From Bactericera cockerelli (taxonomy: Eukaryota; Arthropoda; Insecta; Hemiptera; Triozidae), in contig CM044958.1 of NCBI GenBank assembly GCA_024516035.1, positions 22,652,108 to 22,716,107 of the forward strand: a stretch of DNA of 64,000 bases, written 5' to 3'. Each line of letters begins with the position of its first letter. Position 1 is the first letter of the stretch. Below the pieces are notes generated by a model that did not search any database, was not told the DNA's origin, and worked only from the letters and a program-made list of their open reading frames with translations. A program made the translations under genes and the position numbers. Positions 32,023-43,556 of this stretch are shown here, one piece after another.

Positions 32023-33339
32023 AACTTGATAGATACGATACACTATTTTGGTATTTGATTCTGAAAGTGTTCGACTTATGTTCATCTTATTAGAACTTCT
32101 TCCTTGAAATATTGTTAAATAACGTTCCATTTAAATCGCAGTACTATGAGAATCCTCGGGGAACAAAAGTAGAAAGAAAAAGGGGCAAAGAATACACACA
32201 CCAAAGAAAAAATAGAGCAAAGATTTTCAACTACAAAATATTATGTACATAACCCTATACGTATGTAATATGTATGTAACATTACCCCTAACGGTTCTTC
32301 CGTCCTCCTTGTATATTATAAGCTCATTCCTGTAACTCAGAAGTCACCCAGAAGCAGGAGTAACGGTTATACCTTACCATGGTGTTGCCATCATGGAGTC
32401 ACGACTGGGGAATAACTTCTAGCAACTATCACAGAATGTAGAAGATACGTAAGGGGTAATCTGCAATTTTGCACCTAATCATAGCAAACTCTTTATATAC
32501 ATATAGCTATAATGCTTGGATTGGAAAATATATAACAGCTATCGGTTGGTATCTTTTCATACAAAAAAATATATCTGTTAAATTGTCACTTTTTGTGATA
32601 TGATAAATATTTAGCTAGAATTCACTTTGTCAGTTTACTTTTTTGAAAGCTTTGAAAAACAAATCCAAGTCATCATTGGTTTCTCTTAAGATAATACAAC
32701 GAATATTTGTTATCACACGCTCTCTCTCTCTCTCTCTCTCTCTTACTATTGTCCACTTTTCATCTGTTTATACTTACTTTATAACCCGGTCTTCTTTTTA
32801 TTTATTTCCTACCCCTTCCCTACTTTTGTTTGAAAGGAGGCTTGTAGTCCAAACACAAAAAAATTAGACATTTATTTTATAGGATCCTTTACACGGTCCA
32901 TTTTTTAAGACATTTTTTCTAATTCAAATAACTAAAATTATTTTTTTGTCACTTTTTATGTACCTTGACATATTCATGTCTTATCATCATTTTGAGTTCA
33001 TATGCAATTTAGTATCATTATAAACATTCCCAGTCATACGCGCTTAAAATGAAAAGTAACGTGTTTATCTTTACGACTGAAATCCATGAAGCCTCTAGAA
33101 AATTGAAAATTAAAAGATAAATTTTCTTCAAAATATAGCGTTGCATTTCAAGAGTAAATAATACTCGAGTCAACTTGGCGTGTAAGAGGTCTTTTGGTTT
33201 CGAAAGTCGATAAAGAAGTTTGATGAGGAGAAATAAATAAATAAAAACAGCCTAGGTATATGCCTTTGCCGTCGTTCCCCTACCTTTCAGGCCGAAAATT
33301 ATCAGGGGATCTCGTTAGTTCAACCTGAACAGCACTTTC
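32023..33339. other. Gene-free spacer
   Basis: Holds a (CT)12 run at 32719-32742. No coding or repeat signature otherwise. Confidence 0.45.
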
Positions 33340-34390
33340 TTGTAACTATGAGGAAGGGGGAAAATACGGTTTAGGGAGAGAAATAAAAATAAGGATGGGG
33401 AGACTCGAAGTGAATTAGATGATATATGGAGAAAAAAGAGACTGAGAAGAAGAACAACAAGAGAAGGATGCTGGATGATGAATAAACAGGAAAAGAAGAA
33501 AAAAATCAAAGAGGAAGAGACCAACGGAGGGTTTAACAAGATTTAACAAATAAACATAAATATATAAAATTAAAGGACAGAGAGGGAAAGATATAAAGAG
33601 AGTGAGGGTGACTGAGGAGATGAAGAACAAAACGAGGAAAACGAATAAACAGAATAAGAGGAAGAGGGAAATAAAGAAAATATATAAAGAACAGACCAAT
33701 GCGTAACGGAGGAGATAACCATGAGGAAGAAAATGAAGAAACAAGTGTAGAAAGGATGAATGAATAAGGGACAGAGAGGAACAGAGGAAGAGGATAAAGA
33801 AAAATATCAAAGAAGAAGAGACCAACAGAGGATATAAACAACAAGAGGAAAAGGAAAAAGGATGAAGAAATAAGGAACAAAGAAGAACAGAAATGGATAG
33901 GATAAATAAAGAAAAATAACTGAGAAAATAAAGAAGAGAAAGAAAATGAGAGAAACAAGTGGAAGGAGGATGAATAAATAAGGGATAGAGGTGGACAGAG
34001 GAAAAAAAGAAAGAAAAATATGAAAGAGGAAGAGACCAATGCTTAAGGGCGGAAAGGATGAAGAAATGAGGGACAGAGAATAACAGAGATGGACAGAGGA
34101 AGAAGAGAAAGAAAAATAACGGAGGAAATAAACATGAGGAAGGAAATGAGAGAAACAAGTGGAGGAAAAGGAAAGAGGATGAAGAAATAAGGGACAGAGA
34201 AAACAGTGATAGAGAGAGGAAGAAGAGAAGAAAAATATCAAAGAGGAAGAGACCAATGCGAAACAGAGGAAATAAACATGAGGAAGAAAATGAAGAAACT
34301 AGTGGAAAGAGTATGAAGAAATAAAGGACAGAGAGAACAGATATGGAGTGAGACAGAGGAGGGACATGAGGTAAAGGTAGGTACATTCCC
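33340..34390. repeat. Purine-rich degenerate tandem array, about 1 kb
   Basis: The plus strand is almost all A and G. The block GAGGAAGAGACCAA recurs near 33512, 33811, 34028 and 34238 (with a variant at 33688), alternating with GAGGAAGAAAATGAAGAAAC, ACAAGTGG and AGGGACAGAGA blocks. The repeat period is irregular, roughly 110-215 bp. The minus-strand frame of 323 codons and its overlapping frames are phenylalanine/leucine/serine low-complexity translations; I do not call a gene. Confidence 0.85.
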
Positions 34391-34734
34391 AGGGGACTTG
34401 AGTATGTGCTCCAATGGAGGGGCCATTTGCTTTATTCATTCCTTTACCTTTTCCTCCGAAACTTTCTCTCCTTCCATACGTCTTCTATTTTGTGTTATCC
34501 ATCTTTTTTTTATGGCTCCTCTTTCATCATAAAAAATTTCTTAGCCTACACTTATTTCAACCGTTTGTTGGTCTGCAGTTAAGGCAGGCTATGAACTCGT
34601 AACCTGAATCAAGCAGAATTTGTCAAGGATTGCATGAGAAATAATTGTTCAACAATAAAAATTCTTAAAATTGAATTCAATTTATAATCAAATTCGAATC
34701 CTCATGATTACTCCTTTGAACCTTTTCTGACCTC

Positions 34735-34784
34735 ACCAGATTTGGTGGGAAGCTGGTTCGAGCGAGTGGATGTTAAAACTCCCG
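34735..34784 (+). mobile_element. SINE body fragment leading into a minisatellite
   Basis: AGCTGGTTCGAGCGAGTGGA and GTTAAAACTCCCGT correspond to the shared body (AGCTGGT, CGATTCCCAGCGAATGGAGG, GTAAAACCCCCGTC). It ends where the tandem repeats start. Confidence 0.55.
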
Positions 34785-35197
34785 TTCACCCTGTAAGTGT
34801 ATCAGCTAGGAAGTGGATCGTGGTACCACTTGACTAGTGCATGTTCACCCTGTAAGTGGTTGTGCAGTAGGAAGTGGTGGATCGTGGTACCACTTGACTA
34901 CCAGTGCATGTTCACCCTGTAAGTGGTTGCAGCTAGGAAGTGGATCGTGGTACCACTTGACTAGTGCAGGTTCACCCTGTAAGTGGTTGCAGCTAGGAAG
35001 TGGATCGTGGTACCACTTGACTAGTGCAGGTTCACCCTGTAAGTGGTTGCAGCTAGGAAGTGGATCGTGGTACCACTTGACTACCAGTGCATGTTCACCC
35101 TGTAAGTGGTTGCAGCTAGGAAGTGGATCGTGGTACCACTTGACTACCAGTGCATGTTCACCCTGTAAGTGGTTGCAGCTAGGAAGTGGATCGTGGT
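34785..35197. repeat. Minisatellite, seven copies of a 59-67 bp unit
   Basis: Units begin TTCACCCTGTAAGTGG at 34785, 34844, 34911, 34971, 35031, 35094 and 35157; the last is cut off. Two length classes (60 and 63) alternate through presence of ACC in ACTACCAGTGCATG. Each unit has the palindrome GTGGTACCAC. The piece CCACTTGACTACCAGTGCA equals the reversed head of SINE-C. Because most unit lengths are multiples of three, frames are open on both strands, but I see no start context or family supporting a protein. Confidence 0.9.
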
Positions 35198-35611
35198 TTG
35201 TTATTACAATGTTTCTTTCCGTCATAATTCACACAAATGTTTTTTTCTCGTTCTCTTGTAATACACCAGTATGACATGAGCAAAATGAATTAATGAGGAC
35301 AATATGTTGTAGTACACATGTTTTATATTTTATAATTTCGCACGTTACGTATTCATAGCACGGAATGTCAGTTTTACAGGGTGGTCGAATAAAATAAAAT
35401 ACACTACCTTCAATTAGATTTACTGAGCTCTGTAAAAGGCTTTATCAATTTCAAAGGTCAGAGACCATCATATTTTTACTTCTTATCGTAACTAGGAATG
35501 AAATTGTTAACATTTCATTTCCATTTGAAAAGAGATTAAAGCCAAAAATATTTCAATATGAGGTCCGAAATATTTCAATGAAGAGAATAATAATTATTAT
35601 AATATACAGTA

Positions 35612-35867
35612 CTAGCTGTTTCACTCGTGCTTTGCTACGTTTATATTTATTGTCTATCTTGAAAATGGTAAGATATTTTAATTTTGATAATTTTCTAGGT
35701 AGTTTGACGGTGGTTTAGGGGGGGCGGTCAACTCTCATGAAATGTCAATATCAACAGATAACAGGGTAACAACCCTCTGGGCTGTGGTATTGTAAACAGA
35801 AAACCCCTAAGAGGACATAGTCAGCCAGTCAGAGCCGCACAGATCTGAGTTTTATAGATATAGAAGA
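35612..35867 (-). mobile_element. Helitron-like element, second family
   Basis: Reversed, it starts TCTTCTATATCTATAAAAC after an A and ends GTAGCAAAGCACGAGTG then AAACAGCTAG before a T. This has TC start, CTAG end, A/T insertion site and a short hairpin-like GTAGCAAAGCAC before the end. It also shares GACTGGCTGACT-type sequence with the 3867 family. Confidence 0.6.
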
Positions 35868-36142
35868 TTAGTTTTTCCGAAAATATCAATAATTTTTATG
35901 GTCCGAATAGGGTTCATGTCTGAACTTTGTTCCATACCACCCTTTGTAAATGAATCGTCTCATGAAAGCACAGACAGCAACTAGTTATCCCTGCAGCGTT
36001 TCCATAGGGGTATATCACTTACATAACAAATGCTTCACAAATAAAAATAATGCTTCACGAAAACTCATTTTTCATGTCACATAAATGCTAAAATCTACGT
36101 GCTGTCCCCAATTCCAGTAATAAGTTTTATTTCTCCTACTTT

Positions 36143-36153
36143 GCTCTCTCTCT

Positions 36154-36227
<74 letters not shown>

Positions 36228-36260
36228 GTTTCTCTCTTTGTCTCTAACTCTTTCTCTCTC
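36143..36260. repeat. (CT)n tract
   Basis: Nearly pure CT with a few TTT interruptions. Open frames on both strands are low-complexity. Confidence 0.9.
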
Positions 36261-37091
36261 TCACACACATACTTATTGTACTCTTTTTCTCTCATTTCCC
36301 TCTCCTTCAATCTGTATTAATATTTATTTTCCTTACGTCATTGCATAGCACGAATGCATTATCACAATAGAAATGTTGAATATAGCTAAAACCTAAAAAT
36401 AAATTAATGTAATGCTAGGTATAATTTTAACTTTCAGCATTTCAGGTATAATGTATTTCAGCAAATTTCCAAACGTAGTAGGTCTGAGTTTTCCGTATTA
36501 AATGTTATTATTTTCCACCTAATTACGAAAATACCTTCAAATTATTAATGTTCATGGAAATTTGCTTTTAATATGTAATTGTTTATTTTCAATTTTATTA
36601 TTATTGCCAAGTACCATGAGTAATTCTATTAAACTTCCCCAAATAGTATTATGCATATTGCCTACTTAACAATATAACAGGAGCGCATACAATTTGATAA
36701 ATTTTGAAGATTTTCATTTTACCAAATTTTAGATTAATACATTACTAGGTAAAGTGAGTTGAAGCAGTTTAAAATTTTGATGTTTCTACCCAACTCCAAA
36801 TGATTCTAAAAACGAATCTGTGATTCTGAATCTGATGTTTACCAACTTTGATCTGAATATATTAAGTTTGAAGCCTCTGAGTTAGTGACATCTACTCGTA
36901 TTAATTTTCATTACCTAAAATTTGAATTTTCTACCTCAAAATAGCATCATCTAATTTGATTTTGCCTTTTATTAACAAGCTCGGGGTCAGCATTGCTCAA
37001 CCTATACCTCACGGTTGAGGTTGGTTCTGGCATTCTTACTTCCACATAATTTATAATTACCTCAATATTAGTGGTAATGATTTAAAAAAAT
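36261..37091. other. Gene-free AT-rich spacer
   Basis: No supported feature. CCTCACGGTTGAGGTTGG near 37009-37026 resembles the SINE-A tail in reverse (CCTCATGGTTGAGGTTG). Confidence 0.4.
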
Positions 37092-37262
37092 TAATCATCA
37101 TAGGATGGCGTCATCGTGAACGATGGTAACCAGACAATGGAGGAATGACTCAGCACTTCTACCTTTGACTTTACAAGTAGGCTAATAATTGACAAGGGCT
37201 CCCAGAACCAAGCCACTGCAGGTCTACTCCCTGTTTATAGTCCCCAGCCGGACTGCTGGTCT
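37092..37262 (-). repeat. Dispersed repeat family G, copy 3
   Basis: Reverse complement of the 18118 copy: CATCATAGGATGGCGTCA, GAACGATGGTAACCAGAC, GGGCTCCCAGAACCAAGCC, TACTCCCTGTTTATAGTCCC. Strong similarity end to end. Confidence 0.7.
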
Positions 37263-37439
37263 GGCTGAAGGACTATACATAAATGTATGTAAAAATATAT
37301 ATAAAAAATAGTCACTTCCTGTTGCACGTCTGCTCAATTGCCCAGGTCACTCCGGGATCCCCTATCACCGTAATATTACTGTTTCAACCATGAGGGATCG
37401 TGCGAAGTGTATTACATGCGGTGGGTTTGTCGCATTCTA

Positions 37440-37760
37440 TCCTATTACAAGCAAGAGAGATGAGAGAGTGAGATGGAGAGATATATGTAGAGAAATTGGG
37501 GGAGGTGGAGGGAAAGGGAAAGGGGGGCGGGGAAGAAATGGAGAAAGAGAGTGAGATAGAGATATGGGGGGAGGTGGAGGACTGCAGGGGAAGGGGAAGA
37601 GAAATGGAGAGAGAGAAAGTGAGATAGAGATATGGGAGGGGGGAAGAGAGAGAAGAGAAACAGAGAGATGGGAGGGAAATCAAGTGTGAGAGCGATAGAG
37701 AGGGCAGAGAATGAGAGAGAAAGAAAGTAGAGGGGTGATGAGGGGGGGTGGGGGGGGGCA
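37440..37760. repeat. GA-rich degenerate tandem region ending in a G run
   Basis: GAGATATGGGGGGAGGTGGAG-like blocks recur about every 60 bp. 37741-37758 is nearly all G. Minus-strand frames of 166 and 132 codons are proline/serine low-complexity. Confidence 0.8.
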
Positions 37761-38118
37761 CTGCGGTTTCTATTAAATGAGAAGGATACGAGAGCAGTGA
37801 GCACAATGCACCAGGCGGCACCTTTGATAATAAAACTGTCCAATGAGGAAAAAAATAGTCTGGGAATGTAAAACAGTCAGGCATGTAGTCCAGGCATGAT
37901 CTGAAAGAGGGACTTTACATTATAATTATTTGCATAACGTTTGAAGAATATAGCTCGGTATTGAAAATTGTCTTAAATAAGTTTAATTACTTATCAGTAT
38001 ATAATAATAATTAATTTATAATTATTGTTGTTTCCTTGTTGCAGGTATGTAAATATGGTCATTTATACGTATAGAATGAAGTATGTATGTTACTTGGATT
38101 ATTTTCTTCTATCATAAG

Positions 38119-38216
38119 ACAGCTCGAAACAGATGTCCAGGTATGTACTGATATTTAGGCACATCTAATACAAATTCTGACTTTTCTGTTTTTACTGATT
38201 ATCCTACTGATTACTG
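38119..38216 (+). mobile_element. Hammerhead retroelement, copy 4, truncated
   Basis: Only the 3' half of the ribozyme remains (AGCTCGAAACAGATGTC, 38121-38137), followed by CAGGTATGTACTGATATTT and the ACTGATTA-type tail. The CTGATGA half is missing, so it cannot cleave. Confidence 0.65.
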
Positions 38217-38372
38217 AAGTAAGTACTTTTTGGTGTATTCCTAGGACATGAACTGATGTGATCCAAAAAATAAAAAGAACAAAATCTAAATTCATTCAAC
38301 AAGGTTGTTGACCAACTGCAAAGTTACATTACAAAGATACAAAGTTTTCTTTTCATTTTAAAACATTTTTAG

Positions 38373-38587
38373 TCAGCGTCGATGGCGCGTTGAATGCACC
38401 GGTTCTCGTAGGATCACTGAAGTTAAGTAACGTCCAGCGAGGTGATGACTTCATGATGCTGGCATTCCCGCCAAACCCGGGCTGGATGAATTTAATGTGA
38501 TTATCAGATTTGTGAGTTTTCCGAAAACACCACCGTCATGCAATGACCATGCAGCTGGAAGTGATATTAAATCAAAATTAAAAAAAT
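38373..38587 (+). mobile_element. 5S rRNA-derived SINE, copy 2
   Basis: CAGCGTCGATGGCGCG, TTGAATGCACCGGTTCTCG and AGGATCACTGAAGTTAAGTA follow 5S rRNA through its internal promoter, and CGTCCAGCGAGGTGATGACTT extends it. The body GGCATTCCCGCCAAACCCG, GGCTGGATGAATTTAATGTG links it to the shared SINE body; the A-rich tail is at 38570-38587. It keeps more of the 5S 5' half (CACCGGTTCTCGT) than copy 1. Confidence 0.85.
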
Positions 38588-39402
38588 AAATAATGACATC
38601 AATCACCATAGTAACTTTAACTTAGGCCATTTTTATTAATGCATTTCTGAAGGCGCAACAAATAACGCTATAAAATATTAATCTTAATTTTTTAGAAGAA
38701 TTATCATACACTTAAATACAATAGTATTATTGTGTATGGATAAGAAAAATATATAAATAATGAAAATATTGTACATACCCACGCTTGTCCTAAAAGAAAG
38801 CATTACATTATTTCTGGGGGTCTTTTCTAAAAGAACAAAAAAAATAGGCCGGAATTTCTATTTGAAAGTTTTAAAAGCACCCTATAACAATTCGCAGATT
38901 TTACATGAAAAAATGGGCAGGGAGCATTCCACAGCAGCATTGAGCCCGAACATTTTTTTTTCTTCTCATAAACTTGTTACAAGATTTTTTCTTTGTTTTA
39001 TTCCGATATAAAAGTTTCTTTGATAACTTTATTTCTGTAATAATATAATAGAAGGCCCACGAGCTGATCTATCAACTCATTGTATTATATTATTATCACA
39101 ATAAGAAATACCATCTCCACTAATTTAATAATTTTCTATTCTCAAATGAAATAATGATTAGAAACATTCCATTTGATTCTGAGGGTACCCTCTGATCAAT
39201 AATCAAAATAGCAACTAATCAAAATCAGCTAGCCTCTAACATTATAGAAGTGAATTTTCACTCAAGGCGGCCCAGACATTTTTACACAAGTAGAGAAATT
39301 TTAATTCTTATTGAGATATTTTGTGATATCCACAAAATAAATATTATAAAAAAAAAATCTTATAGAAATAAGTTTAGTATAATAATTTTACTTCAGATAA
39401 AT
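38588..39402. other. Gene-free spacer
   Basis: An 83-codon frame at 38760-39011 shows no recognisable motif. Nothing else supported. Confidence 0.4.
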
Positions 39403-39448
39403 TTCTAATATTAGAAATTGGAAATATTGTGTTCCTTTTTTATATGTA
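39403..39448 (+). repeat. Family A tip fragment
   Basis: AAATTTCTAATATTAGAAAT then TGGAAATATTGTGTTCC, the palindromic tip of family A without the rest. Confidence 0.65.
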
Positions 39449-39524
39449 ATTCTATTCTCTACAAAAAGGGTACCAACACTACCTGCCCAAGTACCCACGT
39501 ACCCTCTAGTTCATTTCCAAGGTA

Positions 39525-39690
39525 CTTGAATGATTATCACTACTGCCCGTAGTCCAGAGATTTTTAGGTTCGATTCTATCGTCCAGAAGAAAAAAAAACA
39601 AAATATTCTATTCCACCCGAAAATCAAACAGAATCATAGGTCATGTAAGAAACCTCGACATTGGATCTAGATGTCCTGTAAGAAAAGCAT
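39525..39690 (+). mobile_element. SINE-A, strongly diverged
   Basis: TATCACTACTGCCCGTAGTCC and TTAGGTTCGATTC are from the head; TATTCTATTCCACCCG, GAATCATAGG and GGATCTAGATGTCCTG are decayed body and tail. Confidence 0.5.
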
Positions 39691-40074
39691 CTATTACTAC
39701 TGCCCCTCATGCCGATGGGCATGGAAAAATCTTCATACCACTCTAGGTAGGCGAGAACCAGTAATAATTTTACAGTGAAAAATTCGTAAATTCAGCAAGA
39801 TAGGTTTTGCATGGCAAATTTTGAATTTCCACCTGACTGGAGAATTTGTATAATTTATTAGTTAAATTGTTAATCCAATCATAATTATTTTTCCGTATAC
39901 AATGTTTATAGGCATATCTACATTATTATTAAACTTTGCATATTATGCAATAATATATTTAGCAAGTGGAGATTAGGTAGAAACTCATTTTAAAAGCTAA
40001 TTTTAATTCTACAGTTCAAATAGTAGGTATTTAACAATGAATATTTTATCTCTTTATTCAAACTTTTTATCATC

Positions 40075-40079
<5 letters not shown>

Positions 40080-40106
<27 letters not shown>
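40080..40106. repeat. (CT)n microsatellite
   Basis: Pure CT run, about 13 units. Confidence 0.9.
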
Positions 40107-40109
<3 letters not shown>

Positions 40110-40486
40110 CCTTTTTTCATTGCTAATTAAACCATAGCCTCTCATTGTCCTCGGATTTGAAGAGAGAAAAATAAACTGGTGTTAACTTCACACGACTTTC
40201 TGTTACACTTATCAGGAAAAATCAAAAACAAAACTCCTGATATCAGGGAAAGTTTCTAAAAATATCAGATATTTATAAATTCAAAGTAAAATATAATTAT
40301 GAGTAATATCACCATTTAAAGGAAATTTATTCAAATTAATTTTTTGATAGTTTAACCCCTTAAGATCTAGAAAATTTGGCACATGGTCAGGTGGAGAAAT
40401 TACAAAAAAAAATGTAAAATATTTATATTCATATGAAAAAAATGTGTAAAAGATCACAATAAAAGACGACTTTACCGTATAATCGC

Positions 40487-40655
40487 CAGCCTCCGTGGCG
40501 TAACAGTTGTAACTACTGCCAATAGTCCAGAGATCCCGAGTTCGATTCCCGGTAAGAACAGACCTTTCGAAGAAAATTCTGTTCCCTCCAAACACGTAAG
40601 GCTGGCATTTCCGGCCCTACCCAGGCTGGGAGAGGTTAATGTTGGTAGCTGGTCA
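40487..40655 (+). mobile_element. SINE-A, 3' truncated
   Basis: CCAGCCTCCGTGGCGTAAC, CCCGAGTTCGATTCCCGG, then GGCATTTCCGGCCCTACC and CAGGCTGGGAGAGGTTAAT; stops at TGGTAGCTGGT, replaced by ATAATAATAAAG. Head well kept. Confidence 0.8.
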
Positions 40656-42888
40656 GATAATAATAAAGATATAATTATTATGATGGAGACATTGAAATCA
40701 AATTTATATCATACAAATATGAAAAAAAATTAATTGAGATAATGAAGTCCATGGGGGGATCATTTATACTTAGGCTCTGAATCCCCAGTTTACAAAAAGA
40801 TATCGAGCGTATTGGTCAGATATGTATAAATTGTAAAAGCTTGTAAAATATTAGATACATATTTCCATTTTTGGAACGGGCGCACAGGATTTTTTGTCGG
40901 TCTTCTGAAAATTTGCAACAGATTGTCGAGCATGAAAATGTTACTGGAGTGAAGTCAAAATAATTGCGGTATTCGAGTCCATCTGATTTATTGGCATCCC
41001 TTTCGAATTGTTTTCAAATTTTCTTCTCCCACTTTATCCTTCTCCTTCTCACCACAGCTCGCTTGTTTTTTCTATCTCTCTCTCTCTAACATGATCCTCT
41101 TCTTTTAAAAAGTCTTTTACTTGAAGATAAAATCATTAATTGTCTTTTCTCGTTTTGTTATTTTACGAGTATGACTCATTCATTCATATAGGTAACTACT
41201 AACTATGTCGGTATACCTTCATGGGTACCATATCTCAAATTAAACTTGAGAGGAAGTAATCCAATTATTATGTACCTATACCTACTTCTATCATATTGGC
41301 CTAAATGAAATAACTGTAATTAAAATACAAATTCATTAACTCATAGATTAAACACCATATATCTGCTGTCCTCTTCATTGTTCCCAACACACCCGCCGCA
41401 TTTCCGACCTGAACAGCCAAACTGATTCTTTGCATTAGCTATGCTTCTGCTCTCTTCTCTATTATATCCCTACTTCTATTATTTCCAAGAGAAGTTTTCA
41501 ACATTACCAAAGCAACCTTATTTTGCTGAACAGGTAACTGCTATTCCACGTTGAGTCTGGTTTCCGCTACGGAGTGCTGAATAGTTTTGTCAGCTTTTTG
41601 TTTCGCCTTCGAGAGTTAACAACTACAGGCCACAAATTCCGCTTACTTTCTGTCGACATAATTGAAATTTTTCCATTCTCATCATTGTTCTTGAGACACG
41701 TCTGCATTAGTTCCTCGGTAGCATGTTTTCCGACAGCTCATTATATTTATTTATTTTTCTCACCTTATTGAATTAGAGCTTGAGACATCATTTCTCCATG
41801 CAATATCAAGTTCTTGACATTTGTGTGAAAGCAAATACAAGGATGTTAATACTGCCCTGACTAATGCCTTAACGAAATTTAGGAAGAAAATAATAAACAG
41901 GAACACAATAAATAAATATACCAAGACTATAAACTGTTAAGTTACGGCGAGGGAGAGAGAAGGAGAAGGTGGGATGAAAATCAGAAAACTAAATTCAACA
42001 AAAGTGAAATGCAATGCTGGGAAGATAGCCTGGAGTCAGGAGTTGGCAAACGTGGCCCTGATGTTAGAGAGAATCAATGCATAAGAAAAGTCTGTAAATC
42101 CTATTACTATATTGGATAATATACGAGTATAATTATATTGTAACTTTCAACATTTGATGCTAACCTCTCACCTGCAAAAGTTAAAAAAAAAATAATAAAA
42201 AAAAATTGGTCTAGGTTTTAATAGACTATCTTGAATATAAAAGAACCATGCTTCAGCGTATTAAGACTGCTGTGACGGCTTAAAAAGGCCATGCACTTCT
42301 ATGTTGGTATATCGCTACATTAAGATATATGTATTTTGCATCCAAAGAGGGAAACTAACACATTGTACAATTTTATTGTACATGGAACATATCAAATTTC
42401 AATACAGTCCACGGTCAAATTTGAGCAGCCCTGAATCTAACCAGTTTGATTTATTGAAATTCAACATCATAAATCATGGCCCTCCAAAGAAGATAAAAAA
42501 TAAGATATCCCTTATTTTCTCCTATTCTTTTCCCTCTCCCTGTTTGCCTTGTGTAAGTTAGAGTAAACTTTTAAGCATTGAGTCTCCATCCACATCCTTC
42601 CTTGACGGAAAGTCTCCCCTTAGTCTCCAGGATTATTTGTGGTTTGTTGCTCGGTCAACTGTATCCGACAGGGTTCAAAGGGCTGAAGCCAGTAGGTTGA
42701 AACAGTTCGGTCATAATATTGAGAGGGAAACAACAATACCAATTGACTTATTGTTTTGTCTTAAATTGAATAGTCTTCTAAACACATCGTACATGATACT
42801 ATTCGCAAATCCCAGGGTTGTCCATAGCAAAGCGGGATAATATTGTGACAACACATAAATCAATATGATTCACTTTTTACTCCCGAAA
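40656..42888. other. Gene-free spacer
   Basis: About 2.2 kb with no repeat I recognise and no frame with identifiable motifs (65-, 86- and 67-codon frames at 41574, 42301, 42637). The less AT-rich part 41370-41760 could be an old TE or a diverged exon, but I cannot support either. Confidence 0.4.
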
Positions 42889-43245
42889 GTATCTTTTATT
42901 AGAAATCGGAAGTATTGTGTTCCTTTTTGTAATAAATAACTGCACTGTTAGTCAAGTGGTTAACGCGCTAGTCTGGTAATCCAGGTAGTGTAGGGATCCG
43001 TTGGTTCGAATACCACCCAGTGCATGAATTTTTTCTCATTAATTTGAGCTGTGACCACATAATAATAAGACTCTGAGGGTTAGGTAGTAGAAAATGCTTT
43101 GAGCATGAACCTCGCCTGGTGGTTACCTTCCACTAAAGAGTGTTGTTATTATTATTTGTAAAAAAAAGACACATCAATTTTTTGCTCCCATTTCATATTT
43201 CTGGACGTTTCATGACCTCCTGAGCAACTTCGGTTTCCTATCAGA
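42889..43245 (+). repeat. Family A tip split by a SINE-C insertion
   Basis: TTATTAGAAATCGGAAGTAT and TGTGTTCCTTTTTGTAA (42889-42932) continue after the SINE as TTTGTAAAAAAAAGACAC, TTTTTTGCTCCCATTTC and TTTCTGGACGTTTCATGACC (43155-43245). TTTGTAA is present on both sides (42926-42932, 43155-43161) as the SINE's target duplication. Confidence 0.75.
42933..43154 (+). mobile_element. SINE-C, full-length, with target duplication
   Basis: TGCACTGTTAGTCAAGTGG (A box), GTCTGGTAATCCAGGTAG, TGGTTCGAATACCACCC (B box) and CAGTGCA closing a perfect 7-bp acceptor-like stem. The body has GACCACATAATAATAAGAC and GAGCATGAACCTCGCC, and the tail is (ATT)n. It is inserted in a family A tip with TTTGTAA duplicated. 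Confidence 0.85.
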
Positions 43246-43350
43246 GAAGATGAATCTCATCATATTTTTAAAGGGCTGCTCAGAATACTTGCTGATACAT
43301 TTGTGAATAACCTTTAATTTAATATGAGATTTCTGTGGAAAATACTTTTT

Positions 43351-43505
43351 ACTTTCCTTATCCTATAATAAGGAAAGTATTGTATTCGTCGAAAATTTGA
43401 CCTACCTAGTTTTTCACATTTCTGGACGAATCATAGCCTCAGGATACCAAAAAAGTTGTTTTCAGCCATTGGTCCGTGCGTCTGACTGTCTGTCTGTCTG
43501 TCTGT

Positions 43506-43556
<51 letters not shown>

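Noticed and set aside
33415..34386. 323-codon minus-strand open frame
   Set aside because: It is the complement of a purine-rich degenerate array. The translation is phenylalanine/leucine/serine low complexity, with several overlapping frames open as well.
34785..35197. CRISPR array
   Set aside because: Contiguous tandem units without unique spacers, in a eukaryotic repeat context.
34837..35274. Repeat protein from the minisatellite (both strands open)
   Set aside because: Open frames follow from unit lengths divisible by three. The array begins in SINE sequence and the frames have no signal, partner exon or known family.
38373..38450. Functional 5S rRNA gene
   Set aside because: Only part of 5S is present, with substitutions, and it continues into a SINE body with A tail.
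42940..43025. Functional tRNA-Ser/Leu-like gene
   Set aside because: Acceptor stem pairs, but the anticodon loop has only four bases between the best stem and the T stem mispairs; SINE body follows.
43490..43553. GT tract as telomere-like sequence
   Set aside because: Simple (GT)n inside a dispersed repeat, shorter in the second copy.
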